Positions 8,262 to 16,512 of a stretch of 64,000 bases of DNA are shown piece after piece. Numbering within the stretch: position 1 is the first letter of the stretch; each line of letters opens with the position of its first letter. The stretch comes from an uncultured Christensenella sp. (GTDB lineage: Bacteria; Bacillota; Clostridia; Christensenellales; Pumilibacteraceae), in assembly GCA_910577995.1 (NCBI GenBank), contig CAJTND010000002.1, positions 95,541-159,540 of the forward strand, in the 5' to 3' direction. The notes under the pieces were generated by a model that saw only the letters and a list, made by a program, of their open reading frames with translations, was not told the origin of the DNA and did not search any database. The position numbers were made by a program, and so were the translations under genes.

Positions 8262-10226
8262 ATGGATATAGATAGGATCCGCGGCGCGATCGCGCAGATG
8301 AAGCTGAACGAAAAGCTCGCGCTGTCGGGCGGCGGCACGGTCGTTTCCGCCGTCGACAGGAAGAATATAGGCAGTGTCGCGCTTACCGACGAACTGTTGC
8401 CATATGCGGTCAAAGAGCCGAGCTTTATCGCGCTCGGCTGTACTTTTTCCGAAACGCTGTGCGCAAAGATAGGCAAAGCGCGTTCCGTCGATGCGGCGCG
8501 GTCGAAAAAGGCGTTCGGCGGCGTCGTGCCGTGCGGACTTATCATGGACCCCATGCGTCAGGACGCGTGCGAGTTCTTTTCGGAAGACCCCGTGCTGACG
8601 GCAAAGCTCGTCAAGAGCTATGCGTCGGCAGGCGTTATCGGCTATGTGTTCACCGACGCGCTCGGACAGGGCAGGTACGTCGACCGTACGGTCGACAGCC
8701 GCGCGCTGTACGAGCTGTATCTTTATCCGCTGATCAAGGCGGGCAAGCACGCCGCGGCTTTACAGCTCGACGGCGGTTATCTCAACGGCAAGCGCGTCGG
8801 CGCGTCTCGGACGATATGCGATATCGTTTCCTCGTACATACCCGAATACGCGATGATAATGACGCAGTACGGCGACGTTACCGCCGAGGTCGGGATATCG
8901 GGCAACGGCGCGTATCAGCTCGGCGCGGACAACGCCGCGAAAAAACGCATTTCGCATGCCGTCGTCAACGGCGAGATCTTCGAAAACAAGCTCAACCGTG
9001 CGGTCGAGCGCACGCTCAATACCGTCGTTCGTACTCATGAGTTCTATAAAAAACCGTTCGATAGGGACGAGCCGACGGTCAATATCGTATACGACAGCTC
9101 GGTACTGCTCGAAAACAACGGTACGCTTCCGCTCGCCGTCAAGCCCGTGTACTTCGGCGACGCGAATAAGTTCGACGACGCGGCGGCTTACGGGCTTTCG
9201 CCGATAAACGACGCGAATAAAAAGCGCGGCGGCGCGAAGGTCTTTCTTATAACAGACTACGCCGACGGCATACCCGAAGCTACGGCTGCCGCGGTGGCGG
9301 AATCGGTTTCGACCGGCAAGACGGTAGTCGTTATATGCGGCGGCGGCGCGACGCCTCTCGGCTTTGCCAAGGGCGCGGATGCGGTGCTGTACTGCCCGTA
9401 TTGCCCGACGGTATACGCAGTCGAAAAAATGCTTACCGAGGTATCGCCGAGGGGCAGACTGCCTTTTACCTGGTGCAGGTCGGCGGCGAGCTATCCGCGC
9501 AACAGCGAGCGTTTTGCCGAACGCGGCGACTTCCGATACGAATCCGTGTTCAACGGCTATTCGCTGTTCAATAACTTCGATAGATCCGAGGTCATGTATC
9601 CTTTCGGGCACGGCTTGGACTACGCCAAATACGAGATAACTAAGTTCGCCTGCACATACGACAGGCTGACCGTAACGGTCGATTTCGTCGTGAAAAACGT
9701 CGGCGCATATGCCGGCACTGCGCTGTGCCAGGCTTACGTTACGCTCGACGGCGACGCAGTGTACGGGCTTAGCGGCAGGCTCGCCGCATTTAAGCGCGTC
9801 GCGCTCGAAGCGACGGAAAACGCCGCCGTGCGCATGGTGATAGACCTAAACGACCTGTCGGTCTACGACGAGCGCAATAACGAGTTTGTCGCGGTAGGCG
9901 GCAAGTACAGGGTGGATCTCGGTTTTTCGTCGTTCGATATCCGCGAGTCGGCGGAGCTAAAAGCGCCGATAGGCTCGCGGGTCAATGCGGGGCTGAACCG
10001 CGCTACCGCGCCGTCGTACTTCGCTTACGGCAAGCCTTTCCAACCGACTGCGCCCGAGATAGAAAAGCTTTTGCGCGTGCCGTTCATCAAAAAGCCCGAC
10101 GAGCATCCCGAGCTTGTACCCGACGCGAACGTCGTAAAAAAACTGCTCAAAAAAGCGGAAAAGACCACGCCGCCGCGCCTGCTCCCGTCGGTGCGGTACA
10201 AGATAAAAACAACTCCGACCGACTGA
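8262..10226 (+). CDS. GH3-like protein, conventional domain order, catalytic nucleophile apparently lost
   Basis: The 654-residue protein follows the plan of glycoside hydrolase family 3: a barrel-like first half, an alpha/beta sandwich containing VVICGGGATPLGFAKGADAVLYC and ending in YPFGHGLDYAKYE, and a FnIII-like C-terminal domain. It opens with MKLNEKLALSGG, the usual family 3 start. Where active enzymes have V(S/T)D(W/Y)G, this protein has MTQYG, so the nucleophile Asp is Gln (Q202). The segment corresponding to the acid/base-bearing region is also divergent, and there is no signal peptide. It is probably a cytoplasmic non-catalytic or altered-function homologue; it sits in the serS transcription unit, an odd place for a glycosidase. 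Confidence 0.75.
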   Translation: MDIDRIRGAIAQMKLNEKLALSGGGTVVSAVDRKNIGSVALTDELLPYAVKEPSFIALGCTFSETLCAKIGKARSVDAARSKKAFGGVVPCGLIMDPMRQDACEFFSEDPVLTAKLVKSYASAGVIGYVFTDALGQGRYVDRTVDSRALYELYLYPLIKAGKHAAALQLDGGYLNGKRVGASRTICDIVSSYIPEYAMIMTQYGDVTAEVGISGNGAYQLGADNAAKKRISHAVVNGEIFENKLNRAVERTLNTVVRTHEFYKKPFDRDEPTVNIVYDSSVLLENNGTLPLAVKPVYFGDANKFDDAAAYGLSPINDANKKRGGAKVFLITDYADGIPEATAAAVAESVSTGKTVVVICGGGATPLGFAKGADAVLYCPYCPTVYAVEKMLTEVSPRGRLPFTWCRSAASYPRNSERFAERGDFRYESVFNGYSLFNNFDRSEVMYPFGHGLDYAKYEITKFACTYDRLTVTVDFVVKNVGAYAGTALCQAYVTLDGDAVYGLSGRLAAFKRVALEATENAAVRMVIDLNDLSVYDERNNEFVAVGGKYRVDLGFSSFDIRESAELKAPIGSRVNAGLNRATAPSYFAYGKPFQPTAPEIEKLLRVPFIKKPDEHPELVPDANVVKKLLKKAEKTTPPRLLPSVRYKIKTTPTD

Positions 10227-10258
10227 GTCGGCGGCAAAGCATACAAGGGCGGTAAAGC

Positions 10259-10876
10259 ATGAACAAGGATGATTTCGTAATATTCGCCGAGCCCGGCGAT
10301 TTTCCCGTCGACAAGGTAAAGCGCAAGAACGCACTGCTCAAAAAGTTCCACTGCGAGTGCGAAACGATCGAAGAGCGTCAGGCTGTGCTCAAAGAGCTTT
10401 TCGGCGCGGTCGGCAGAAATCCGCGCGTAACGCCGTTGTTCTATTGCGATCTCGGCTTTAATATTTTTATCGGCGACGATTTTTACAGCAATTACAATCT
10501 GACTATACTCGACTGTGCGAAAGTGACGATAGGCAACAACTGCTACATAGCGGACAACGTCGGAATTTACGCAGTCGGACACCCGACGGACAGGCTGTTG
10601 CGCCGCGTCGATATAGAATACGGCGCGCCCGTCGTCATCGGCGACGACGTGTGGATAGGCGGACATACCGTTATCAATCCGGGCGTAACGATAGGCGACA
10701 ACGTGGTTATCGGCAGCGGCTCGGTGGTGACGCACGACATAGAGAGCGGCGTCGTCGCCGCGGGCAATCCGTGCAGAGTGATAAGAAAGATAGACGAGCG
10801 CGACAGAAAGTATATCTTCAAGGATATAGAATATCCGCCCGAGCTTATCGAAAAACATTACGGCAAAAACAAATAA
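10259..10876 (+). CDS. Maltose/galactoside-type O-acetyltransferase (left-handed beta-helix)
   Basis: Transfers acetyl from acetyl-CoA to a sugar or similar acceptor. The 205-residue protein has an N-terminal Mac-type helical region, then hexapeptide repeats (VTIGNNCYIADNV, VVIGDDVWIGGHTVI, VTIGDNVVIGSGSVV) that form the trimeric beta-helix. The catalytic His is in AVGHPTD. The C-terminus GNPCRVIRKI is typical of the LacA/Maa/NodL branch. It follows the GH3-like gene after 32 bases and probably closes the serS unit. The acceptor is unknown. Confidence 0.88.
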   Translation: MNKDDFVIFAEPGDFPVDKVKRKNALLKKFHCECETIEERQAVLKELFGAVGRNPRVTPLFYCDLGFNIFIGDDFYSNYNLTILDCAKVTIGNNCYIADNVGIYAVGHPTDRLLRRVDIEYGAPVVIGDDVWIGGHTVINPGVTIGDNVVIGSGSVVTHDIESGVVAAGNPCRVIRKIDERDRKYIFKDIEYPPELIEKHYGKNK

Positions 10877-10886
10877 CGGACAGAGG

Positions 10887-10910
10887 GCGGCGCTCGCGCC
10901 GCTTTTCGTT
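10887..10910 (+). terminator. Probable Rho-independent terminator
   Basis: GCGGCG (10887-10892) pairs with CGCCGC (10897-10902) around a CTCG loop and is followed by TTTTCGTTT. The T run is interrupted, so efficiency is uncertain. Confidence 0.6.
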
Positions 10911-10942
10911 TGCGAAAAAAGATTTATTGCCGCGCCGCAAAT

Positions 10943-10985
10943 TTAAGGAATTTTTAATGATTTTCGCGTGCGGAAATGTTACAAT
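10943..10985 (+). promoter_or_regulatory. Promoter and two phased TTAA repeats upstream of the response regulator
   Basis: TTAAGGA (10943-10949) and TTAATGA (10954-10960) start 11 bases apart. An extended -10 element, TGTTACAAT, ends at 10985, with no good -35. The same repeat type, four copies, lies before the ABC transporter at 12940, which suggests autoregulation by the response regulator encoded here. Confidence 0.6.
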
Positions 10986-11000
10986 GATACCGAGGTGACA

Positions 11001-11681
11001 ATGAGATACGACTGCCTTATCATAGACGACGAAAAACTGCTCGCCGACAGCACGGCGGAATACTTCGGGCTGTTCGGCGTGAGCGCGGCGGCGGTATACG
11101 GCGCGGACGAGTGCCGAGAGTTCCTAAAAGACAACGCCGCGGAGCTGTTGCTGCTCGATATCAATCTCGGCGACGGCGACGGCTTTGCGCTTTGCAAGGA
11201 GCTTCGCGCCGCGACCGACGCGCCGATACTGTTCATATCCGCGCGGTCGAGCGACGACGATAAGATAATCGCGCTTAATATCGGCGGCGACGATTACATA
11301 CAAAAGCCGTACTCGCTCGGCGTGCTTCTCGCCAAGGTCAAAGCCGTGCTCAAACGCTACTCGAGGTCGAGCGGCGCGGAGTATGACGACGGTCGGCTGT
11401 ATATCGACGCGGATAAAAAGCTCGTCACCGTCGACGGCGCGTCCGTCAAACTGACCGCGCTCGAATTTCGGCTGCTGCGCTATCTTGTAGACAACGATGG
11501 GAAAGTCGTGTCTAAAAGCGATATATTCAAAAACGTGTGGGAGGACAGGTTCACGGGCGACGGCACGCTCAACGTGCATATACGCCGACTGCGCGAGGCG
11601 ATAGAGCCCGATCCCAACGCGCCCGAGTACATAGTCACGGTATGGGGCGACGGCTATAAGTTTACGGGGAGGAAGAAATGA
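11001..11681 (+). CDS. OmpR/PhoB-family response regulator
   Basis: A 226-residue two-domain transcription factor. The receiver domain (about 1-115) has the acidic pair D9/D10, the phosphoacceptor D53 in LLLLDINLG, and the conserved lysine in IQKPYS. The C-terminal winged-helix domain (about 125-226) has the family signature LTALEFRLLRYLVDN and GDGTLNVHIRRLREAIE. ATG 11001 follows a GAGGTG site; an upstream in-frame ATG at 10968 would lie inside the promoter. Its stop overlaps the kinase start (ATGA). It likely acts on the TTAAG repeats before itself and before the transporter at 13022. Confidence 0.95.
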   Translation: MRYDCLIIDDEKLLADSTAEYFGLFGVSAAAVYGADECREFLKDNAAELLLLDINLGDGDGFALCKELRAATDAPILFISARSSDDDKIIALNIGGDDYIQKPYSLGVLLAKVKAVLKRYSRSSGAEYDDGRLYIDADKKLVTVDGASVKLTALEFRLLRYLVDNDGKVVSKSDIFKNVWEDRFTGDGTLNVHIRRLREAIEPDPNAPEYIVTVWGDGYKFTGRKK

Positions 11682-12943
11682 AACGTCGGGCGTTTTTGAT
11701 AGGGCTTTTGGCGGTATCGCTCGCGGAGATCGTCGCGCTCGTCGTGTTTGCGGCGACCGCGGGCGGTGCGGCGCAGGACGCAGTGGCGGTAAACGCGGCG
11801 TTGCAATCGGTGACGCGCGATATTGATGACATGTCCGCGCACGTAAACGAAACCCGACTCGACTATGTGGTCATCGACCGTGACGGCGGCGTTTTGTTCC
11901 GCACCAAGAGCGGACTGTCGGAGAGCGTCAACGAGGCGATAACTCATCGCGATACGGTGCTCGATATAGAAAGGGACGGCGACGTTGTAGCGCGGCTCAT
12001 AGTATACAACGACTTTGCCGGCTCGTTTGCGGCGCAGAGAACGACGGCTGTCGCGGTGCTCGCCGCGCTTGCCGCGGTGCAGTGCTGTCTTTGCGCCGGC
12101 TATGCGCTGTACCTGTATTTTATAGTGGTCAAGCCGTTCCGAAAGCTGAAGAGCTTTGCCGAGCGCGTCGCCGTCGGTGAGCTCGATGTGCCGCTCGAAA
12201 TGGATCGAGCGAATATCTTCGGCGCTTTTACCGAGAGCTTCGACATCATGCGCAGCGAGCTTAAAAAAGCGCGGCTCGCCGAAGCCAAAGCAAACGCGGA
12301 CAAAAAGGAGCTTGTCGCAAAGCTCTCGCACGACGTGAGAACGCCCGTCGCGAGCATAAAGGCGGTAGCCGAGGTCGGGCTCGCAGTAGCGAAAAACAAG
12401 AAAGACAAGGATAGCTACTCAAAGATAATAGGCAAGGCGGAACAGATAAATACGCTCGTTACCGACCTGTTCAACGCGACGCTCGAGGAGCTTCGGCAGC
12501 TTAACGTCGCGCCCGTTTATATGGAGAGCGGGCGCATCGCGGGCATGCTGAAAAACGCCGACTACATGCGCCGCGCGACTATACCCGAAGTGCCCGAGTG
12601 CCTTGTTTATGCCGACGGACTGCGTTTACAGCAGGTGTTCGATAATATCTTCGCCAATTCGTACAAGTACGCGGGCACGGATATAACGGTCGAGATCAAG
12701 CCGACGGACGGCGCGCTCGCCGTGGTCGTAGAGGACAGCGGCGGCGGCGTCGCGGCGGACGAACTGCCGACGCTCAAAGAGAAGTTTCGGCGCGGGAGCA
12801 ATGCCGTCGGTATAGACGGCGCCGGACTCGGGCTGTATATATCCGAGCGTTTCATGTCGGAGATGAACGGCGATCTTATCGTGGAGAACGGCGAACGCGG
12901 ACTGCGCGTCACCGTCGCCGTCGCGCTCGACGCGGAAAATTAA
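11678..12943 (+). CDS. Membrane sensor histidine kinase
   Basis: Partner of the preceding regulator. The 421-residue protein has a transmembrane helix at about 5-27, an extracellular segment of about 90 residues, a second helix at about 118-147, a HAMP-like linker (PFRKLKSFAERVAVGELDVPLEM), the phosphoacceptor His218 in KLSHDVRTPVAS, and a HATPase domain with an N-box (QQVFDNIFANSYKY), a G1 box (EDSGGGV) and a G2 box (DGAGLGLYISERF). The modest extracellular domain and the adjacent ABC transporter suggest sensing of an antimicrobial or envelope signal; the ligand is unknown. Confidence 0.94.
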   Translation: MKRRAFLIGLLAVSLAEIVALVVFAATAGGAAQDAVAVNAALQSVTRDIDDMSAHVNETRLDYVVIDRDGGVLFRTKSGLSESVNEAITHRDTVLDIERDGDVVARLIVYNDFAGSFAAQRTTAVAVLAALAAVQCCLCAGYALYLYFIVVKPFRKLKSFAERVAVGELDVPLEMDRANIFGAFTESFDIMRSELKKARLAEAKANADKKELVAKLSHDVRTPVASIKAVAEVGLAVAKNKKDKDSYSKIIGKAEQINTLVTDLFNATLEELRQLNVAPVYMESGRIAGMLKNADYMRRATIPEVPECLVYADGLRLQQVFDNIFANSYKYAGTDITVEIKPTDGALAVVVEDSGGGVAADELPTLKEKFRRGSNAVGIDGAGLGLYISERFMSEMNGDLIVENGERGLRVTVAVALDAEN

Positions 12944-12994
12944 GGAATATTTAAGAAATCGTTAAAGCTATTTAAGGTCGCCGAGGAGTATAAT
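12940..12994 (+). promoter_or_regulatory. Operator array of four TTAA repeats and -10 box upstream of the ABC transporter
   Basis: TTAAGGA (12940), TTAAGAA (12951), TTAAAGC (12962) and TTAAGGT (12972) begin at 11, 11 and 10-base intervals, one per helical turn. A perfect TATAAT follows at 12989-12994, while the -35 position (12966-12971, AGCTAT) is poor. This is the layout of a promoter activated by an OmpR/PhoB-type regulator binding in tandem. The array overlaps the kinase stop codon. Confidence 0.7.
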
Positions 12995-13021
12995 AGGCGG
13001 GTAAACAAGGAGGCGGCAATC

Positions 13022-13783
13022 ATGCAAAAAGAAATATTGCTCAAAACCGAAAAGCTGTGCAAGACCTTTTCGAGCGGCGGAGTACAGCAGCACGTACTGC
13101 GCAATATCGACCTCGAGCTGTACCGCGGCGATTTTACCGTCATCATGGGCGCGAGCGGCGCGGGCAAGTCGACGCTGCTTTACGCATTGTCGGGCATGGA
13201 TACGCCCAACCTCGGCACGATAACGTTCGGCGGCAAAGAGATATCCGCGCTGTCGCAGGACGGCTTGGCGGTGTTCCGCCGCGAGCATTGCGGGTTCGTT
13301 TTTCAACAGATATATTTGATCGACGGCATGTCGGTGACGGATAACGTTCTGTCCGCGGGGCTGCTTGTGCAAAAGGACAGAAAGGCGCTCGTGCAAAAAG
13401 CCAAGGAGCTTTTCGCGGCGGTGGATATTTCCGAAGAAACGCAAAAGAAATTCCCGACGCAGATATCGGGCGGCGAGGCTCAGCGCGTCGGCATAGTGCG
13501 CGCGCTGATCAATTCGCCCGAGATACTGTTCGCCGACGAGCCGACGGGCGCGCTCAACAGCAAGACCGGTCTGGACGTGCTCGACGTATTGACGCGGTTC
13601 AACGAGCAGGGACAGAGCGTCGTCATGGTCACGCACGACGTGCGCTCGGCGCGGCGCGGCAACCGCATACTGTATCTTAAAGACGGCGCGGTGCTCGGAG
13701 AGTGCGAGCTCGGCAAGTACGTAAGCGGCGATGCGGCGCGGCACGAAAAGCTTTCGGCGTTCCTCAAAAGCATGGGGTGGTGA
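13022..13783 (+). CDS. ABC transporter ATP-binding protein (MacB/BceA type)
   Basis: A 253-residue ATPase that powers the permease encoded next. Walker A is GASGAGKST, the signature is ISGGEAQRVGI, Walker B is ILFADEPTGALN, and the switch histidine lies in VMVTHDVRSA. The DEPTGALNSKT form is typical of the MacB/LolD/BceA branch. The ATG follows AAGGAGG with eight bases between. The gene is set behind the operator array at 12940, so it is probably controlled by the upstream two-component pair. Likely role: moving or resisting a lipid, peptide or antibiotic at the membrane. Confidence 0.93.
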   Translation: MQKEILLKTEKLCKTFSSGGVQQHVLRNIDLELYRGDFTVIMGASGAGKSTLLYALSGMDTPNLGTITFGGKEISALSQDGLAVFRREHCGFVFQQIYLIDGMSVTDNVLSAGLLVQKDRKALVQKAKELFAAVDISEETQKKFPTQISGGEAQRVGIVRALINSPEILFADEPTGALNSKTGLDVLDVLTRFNEQGQSVVMVTHDVRSARRGNRILYLKDGAVLGECELGKYVSGDAARHEKLSAFLKSMGW

Positions 13784-13784
13784 C

Positions 13785-16127
13785 ATGGGCAAGCTGCTTT
13801 TGATAGCGCGCGCCAACGTGCGCAAAGCCAAAGGTCAGACCGTCGCTATAATCGTGCTGATACTTCTCGCCGCGCTCATGCTCGATCTGTGGCTTATGCT
13901 CGCGACCGACTACAAAGCGAATTTCGACCGCTATCACGACAAGCTCAATGCCGAGCACGTGACGCTGGTCGTCGGCGACGACGGCGCGGAGTTTCGCGAT
14001 ACGGTATCGGAAAGGCTGTCGTCGGACGGGCGCGTCGCCGAGTTTACGATAGGCGATTGCATAAGCATGGTCGGGACGTTCCCGTACAACGGCGGAATGA
14101 TGAACGGTCAGTTCGTATTCACCGAAAAGGCGGACGCGCTCGAACGGCGTATCGGGCGCGCGGAGATAACCGAGGACGGCGGCGGAGAGAGCGGCGTATA
14201 TCTTCCCATGCTGTACGAGTCGGACGATATCGCCGTCGGCAAGTCGGTCGAGATAACCGTCGGCAGCTATGCGGCGAAGTATACCGTCATAGGCTTTTTC
14301 AACAGTATAATGATGGGCTCGCACAACTGCTCGCTCACGCAGATACTCATAACAAAAGACAAGTACGACGAGCTTGCGGAAAGCGGCGCGGCGATGGTAT
14401 CGACGCTTTGCTCGATCAGGCTTAACGACAGGTCGGACAACCTCGAATTCGAGGCGGAGTTAAAGCGCGCGGTCGGCGAGCTTCTGCCCGACGCGTACAA
14501 AGCGAGCAACTGCTATGATATCGTCAGTCAGTCGCGGTACATCGCGCAAATGATAACGTCGGGCATAATGAGCGCGATGGCGTTTTTCGTCCTGCTCATC
14601 GCGCTCGTCGTGATAGTTTCCAACATAGTCAACTACATACAGGTAAACATGAAAAACCTCGGCGCGCTCAAAGCGACGGGATATACGTCGCGTCAGCTCG
14701 TCGGCGCGTTCCTGATGCAGTTCCTCGGCGTGACGCTCGTTACCGCTCTGATCGGCGCGGCGGCGGCTTACGCACTGTTCCCCGCAGTCAATGCGATGAT
14801 GATATCGCAAACGGGCATACCTTACGCGATACGGTTTTTGCCGTTGCCGCTCTTCGCGTCGCTCGGCATACTGTGCGCGACGGTCGCGCTCGCTGTGTGG
14901 TTCGCGTCGCGGCGGATAAAAAAGATAGAGCCGATAGTCGCGCTGCGCTCGGGCATAACGACGCACAGCTTTAAGCGAAACCGCGTTCCGCTCGACAGGG
15001 GCAAAGTTCCGCTCGACTTCGCGCTCGCGCTCAAAACGACGCTTTCGGGCATCAAGAACAATATAACGGTCGGCTTGACTATGGCGGTGCTGTCGCTCGT
15101 CGTCGTGTTTTCGGGACTGATGACGGAGAACGTGATCACCGACATGACGCCGTTCCTCGATCTTATCGTCGGCGAAACCTCGGATAGCTGTATCAATGTA
15201 AACGTCGATGAGGAGGACGCGTTCCTTGCCGCGCTCGATGCGGACGCGCGCGTCGAAAAAGCGTATCTGTACAACTCGATAAACCTTTCGCACGTCGGCG
15301 GCGCGGAGCTGATGGCGACGCTCGGCGACGAGTTCTCCGAGGCAAACAATCAGAAAGTCGTGTATAAAGGCAGGTTTCCCAAATACGCCAACGAGATAGC
15401 GTTAGCGGCGAAATACGCCAAAGAAAACGGGTTTGCCGTCGGCAACGAGATAGAGATAGCTTTCGGCGGGAATACTGCGATGTATCTTATTTGCGGGCTT
15501 ACGCAGATAACCAACAACCTCGGCAGAGACTGTCTGCTTACGCGCGAGGGTTTCGAGCGGCTGGGCGCGCTGACAAATGCGAGCTACTATATCGACCTCG
15601 TCGACGGCACGGATATCGACGCGTTCAATGCGGAGATGAAAGAGCGGTTCTTCGGCAGCGTCAATGTAACGATAAACGTCGGCGCAACGGTAGAGGGCGC
15701 GGCGTCGGTATACGTTTCGCTTATGACGGTGATAGTTGTAGCTATACTCGTGCTGTCGGCGGTAGTCGTCGCGTTCGTGCTGTATCTGCTCGTCCGTACG
15801 CTGCTAAACAACAAGAAACGCGATTACGGCGTGTTAAAGGCGATAGGCTTTACCACGGGACGGCTGATATTGCAGACGGCGCTTTCCTTCATGCCGGCGA
15901 TGATACTGTCGACGGTCGTCGGACTCGCGCTGTCGTGCCTAATAATCAACCCGTTGACCGCGCTGTTTTTGAGCGGCATAGGTATAGTCAAATGCACGTT
16001 TGCCGTGCCGATAGGCTTTACCGCCGTCGGCGGCGCGGCGCTCGTCGCGCTGTCCTTCGCGCTTACCTGTCTGTTGTCGCTGCGCATAAAACGCATCGCG
16101 CCGCGCGATCTTTTGTCGGGCGAATAA
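13785..16127 (+). CDS. FtsX-domain ABC transporter permease, 780 residues
   Basis: Membrane partner of the preceding ATPase. A first helix (about 20-40) is followed by a roughly 220-residue extracytoplasmic domain, then a three-helix FtsX block (about 265-400); a second helix (about 430-455), a second extracytoplasmic domain and a second three-helix FtsX block (about 640-775) complete it. This eight-helix, two-FtsX layout differs from the ten-helix BceB type. ATG 13785 begins one base after the ATPase stop; an earlier in-frame start at 13731 would overlap the ATPase by 50 bases and is not needed. Substrate unknown. Confidence 0.9.
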   Translation: MGKLLLIARANVRKAKGQTVAIIVLILLAALMLDLWLMLATDYKANFDRYHDKLNAEHVTLVVGDDGAEFRDTVSERLSSDGRVAEFTIGDCISMVGTFPYNGGMMNGQFVFTEKADALERRIGRAEITEDGGGESGVYLPMLYESDDIAVGKSVEITVGSYAAKYTVIGFFNSIMMGSHNCSLTQILITKDKYDELAESGAAMVSTLCSIRLNDRSDNLEFEAELKRAVGELLPDAYKASNCYDIVSQSRYIAQMITSGIMSAMAFFVLLIALVVIVSNIVNYIQVNMKNLGALKATGYTSRQLVGAFLMQFLGVTLVTALIGAAAAYALFPAVNAMMISQTGIPYAIRFLPLPLFASLGILCATVALAVWFASRRIKKIEPIVALRSGITTHSFKRNRVPLDRGKVPLDFALALKTTLSGIKNNITVGLTMAVLSLVVVFSGLMTENVITDMTPFLDLIVGETSDSCINVNVDEEDAFLAALDADARVEKAYLYNSINLSHVGGAELMATLGDEFSEANNQKVVYKGRFPKYANEIALAAKYAKENGFAVGNEIEIAFGGNTAMYLICGLTQITNNLGRDCLLTREGFERLGALTNASYYIDLVDGTDIDAFNAEMKERFFGSVNVTINVGATVEGAASVYVSLMTVIVVAILVLSAVVVAFVLYLLVRTLLNNKKRDYGVLKAIGFTTGRLILQTALSFMPAMILSTVVGLALSCLIINPLTALFLSGIGIVKCTFAVPIGFTAVGGAALVALSFALTCLLSLRIKRIAPRDLLSGE

Positions 16128-16157
16128 ACACGCTTATTACAAACCGCCGCAAAACAC

Positions 16158-16186
16158 TTGCTTTTTTGCGCTTGCGGGAGTATAAT
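16158..16186 (+). promoter_or_regulatory. Sigma-A type promoter for the SRP RNA
   Basis: TTGCTT (16158-16163) and TATAAT (16181-16186) are separated by 17 bases; the RNA would begin near 16193. Confidence 0.85.
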
Positions 16187-16192
16187 ATCCGT

Positions 16193-16458
16193 ACTGCGCT
16201 AGACGGAGAGGCAGCGGCACTCTGTGACCTACAACCCGCTACAGTAGGGTCGAACACCGCCCCCGGTCTGCGTATGGAAGGTCCGTTGCCGTTAGGTGGC
16301 GTTGATGTTAAGGTCTTGTGCAACGTCTGCTTGTGAACCGTGTCAGGGCTTGACGGCAGCAGCACTAAGCAAGATGTGGCGTGTGCCACAAGGTAGCTTT
16401 AACGGAGTTAACCGACGGAAGAACGCTTCGGTGCGTATTATCAAAGGCGGCGCGCAGT
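16193..16458 (+). ncRNA. ffs: Signal recognition particle RNA, bacterial large type (about 266 nt, ends approximate)
   Basis: The RNA scaffold of SRP, which with Ffh targets membrane proteins. The domain IV core is recognisable: GAACCGTGTCAGG, a short hairpin, AGCAGCACTAAGCA, then GCGTGTGCCACAAGG, as in Firmicute scRNA. Several long-range pairings support the large form: TGCTT with AAGCA, CTTGTG with CACAAG, GTTAA with TTAAC. A well-placed promoter and terminator bracket it and no protein frame is credible. The apical loop (16349-16358) reads GCU-UGAC-GGC instead of the usual GGAA-type tetraloop. The exact 5' and 3' ends are inferred from the promoter and terminator. Confidence 0.9.
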
Positions 16459-16462
16459 ATTC

Positions 16463-16501
16463 AAAAGCCGACGAACGGTATCGCTCGTCGGCTTTTGTTT
16501 T
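16463..16501 (+). terminator. Terminator of the SRP RNA, possibly shared with the opposing kinase gene
   Basis: AAAAGCCGACGA (16463-16474) and TCGTCGGCTTTT (16485-16496) form a 12-bp perfect stem, followed by GTTTT. The A/T ends make it usable from both strands. Confidence 0.85.
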
Positions 16502-16512
16502 GGAGTATTTTA

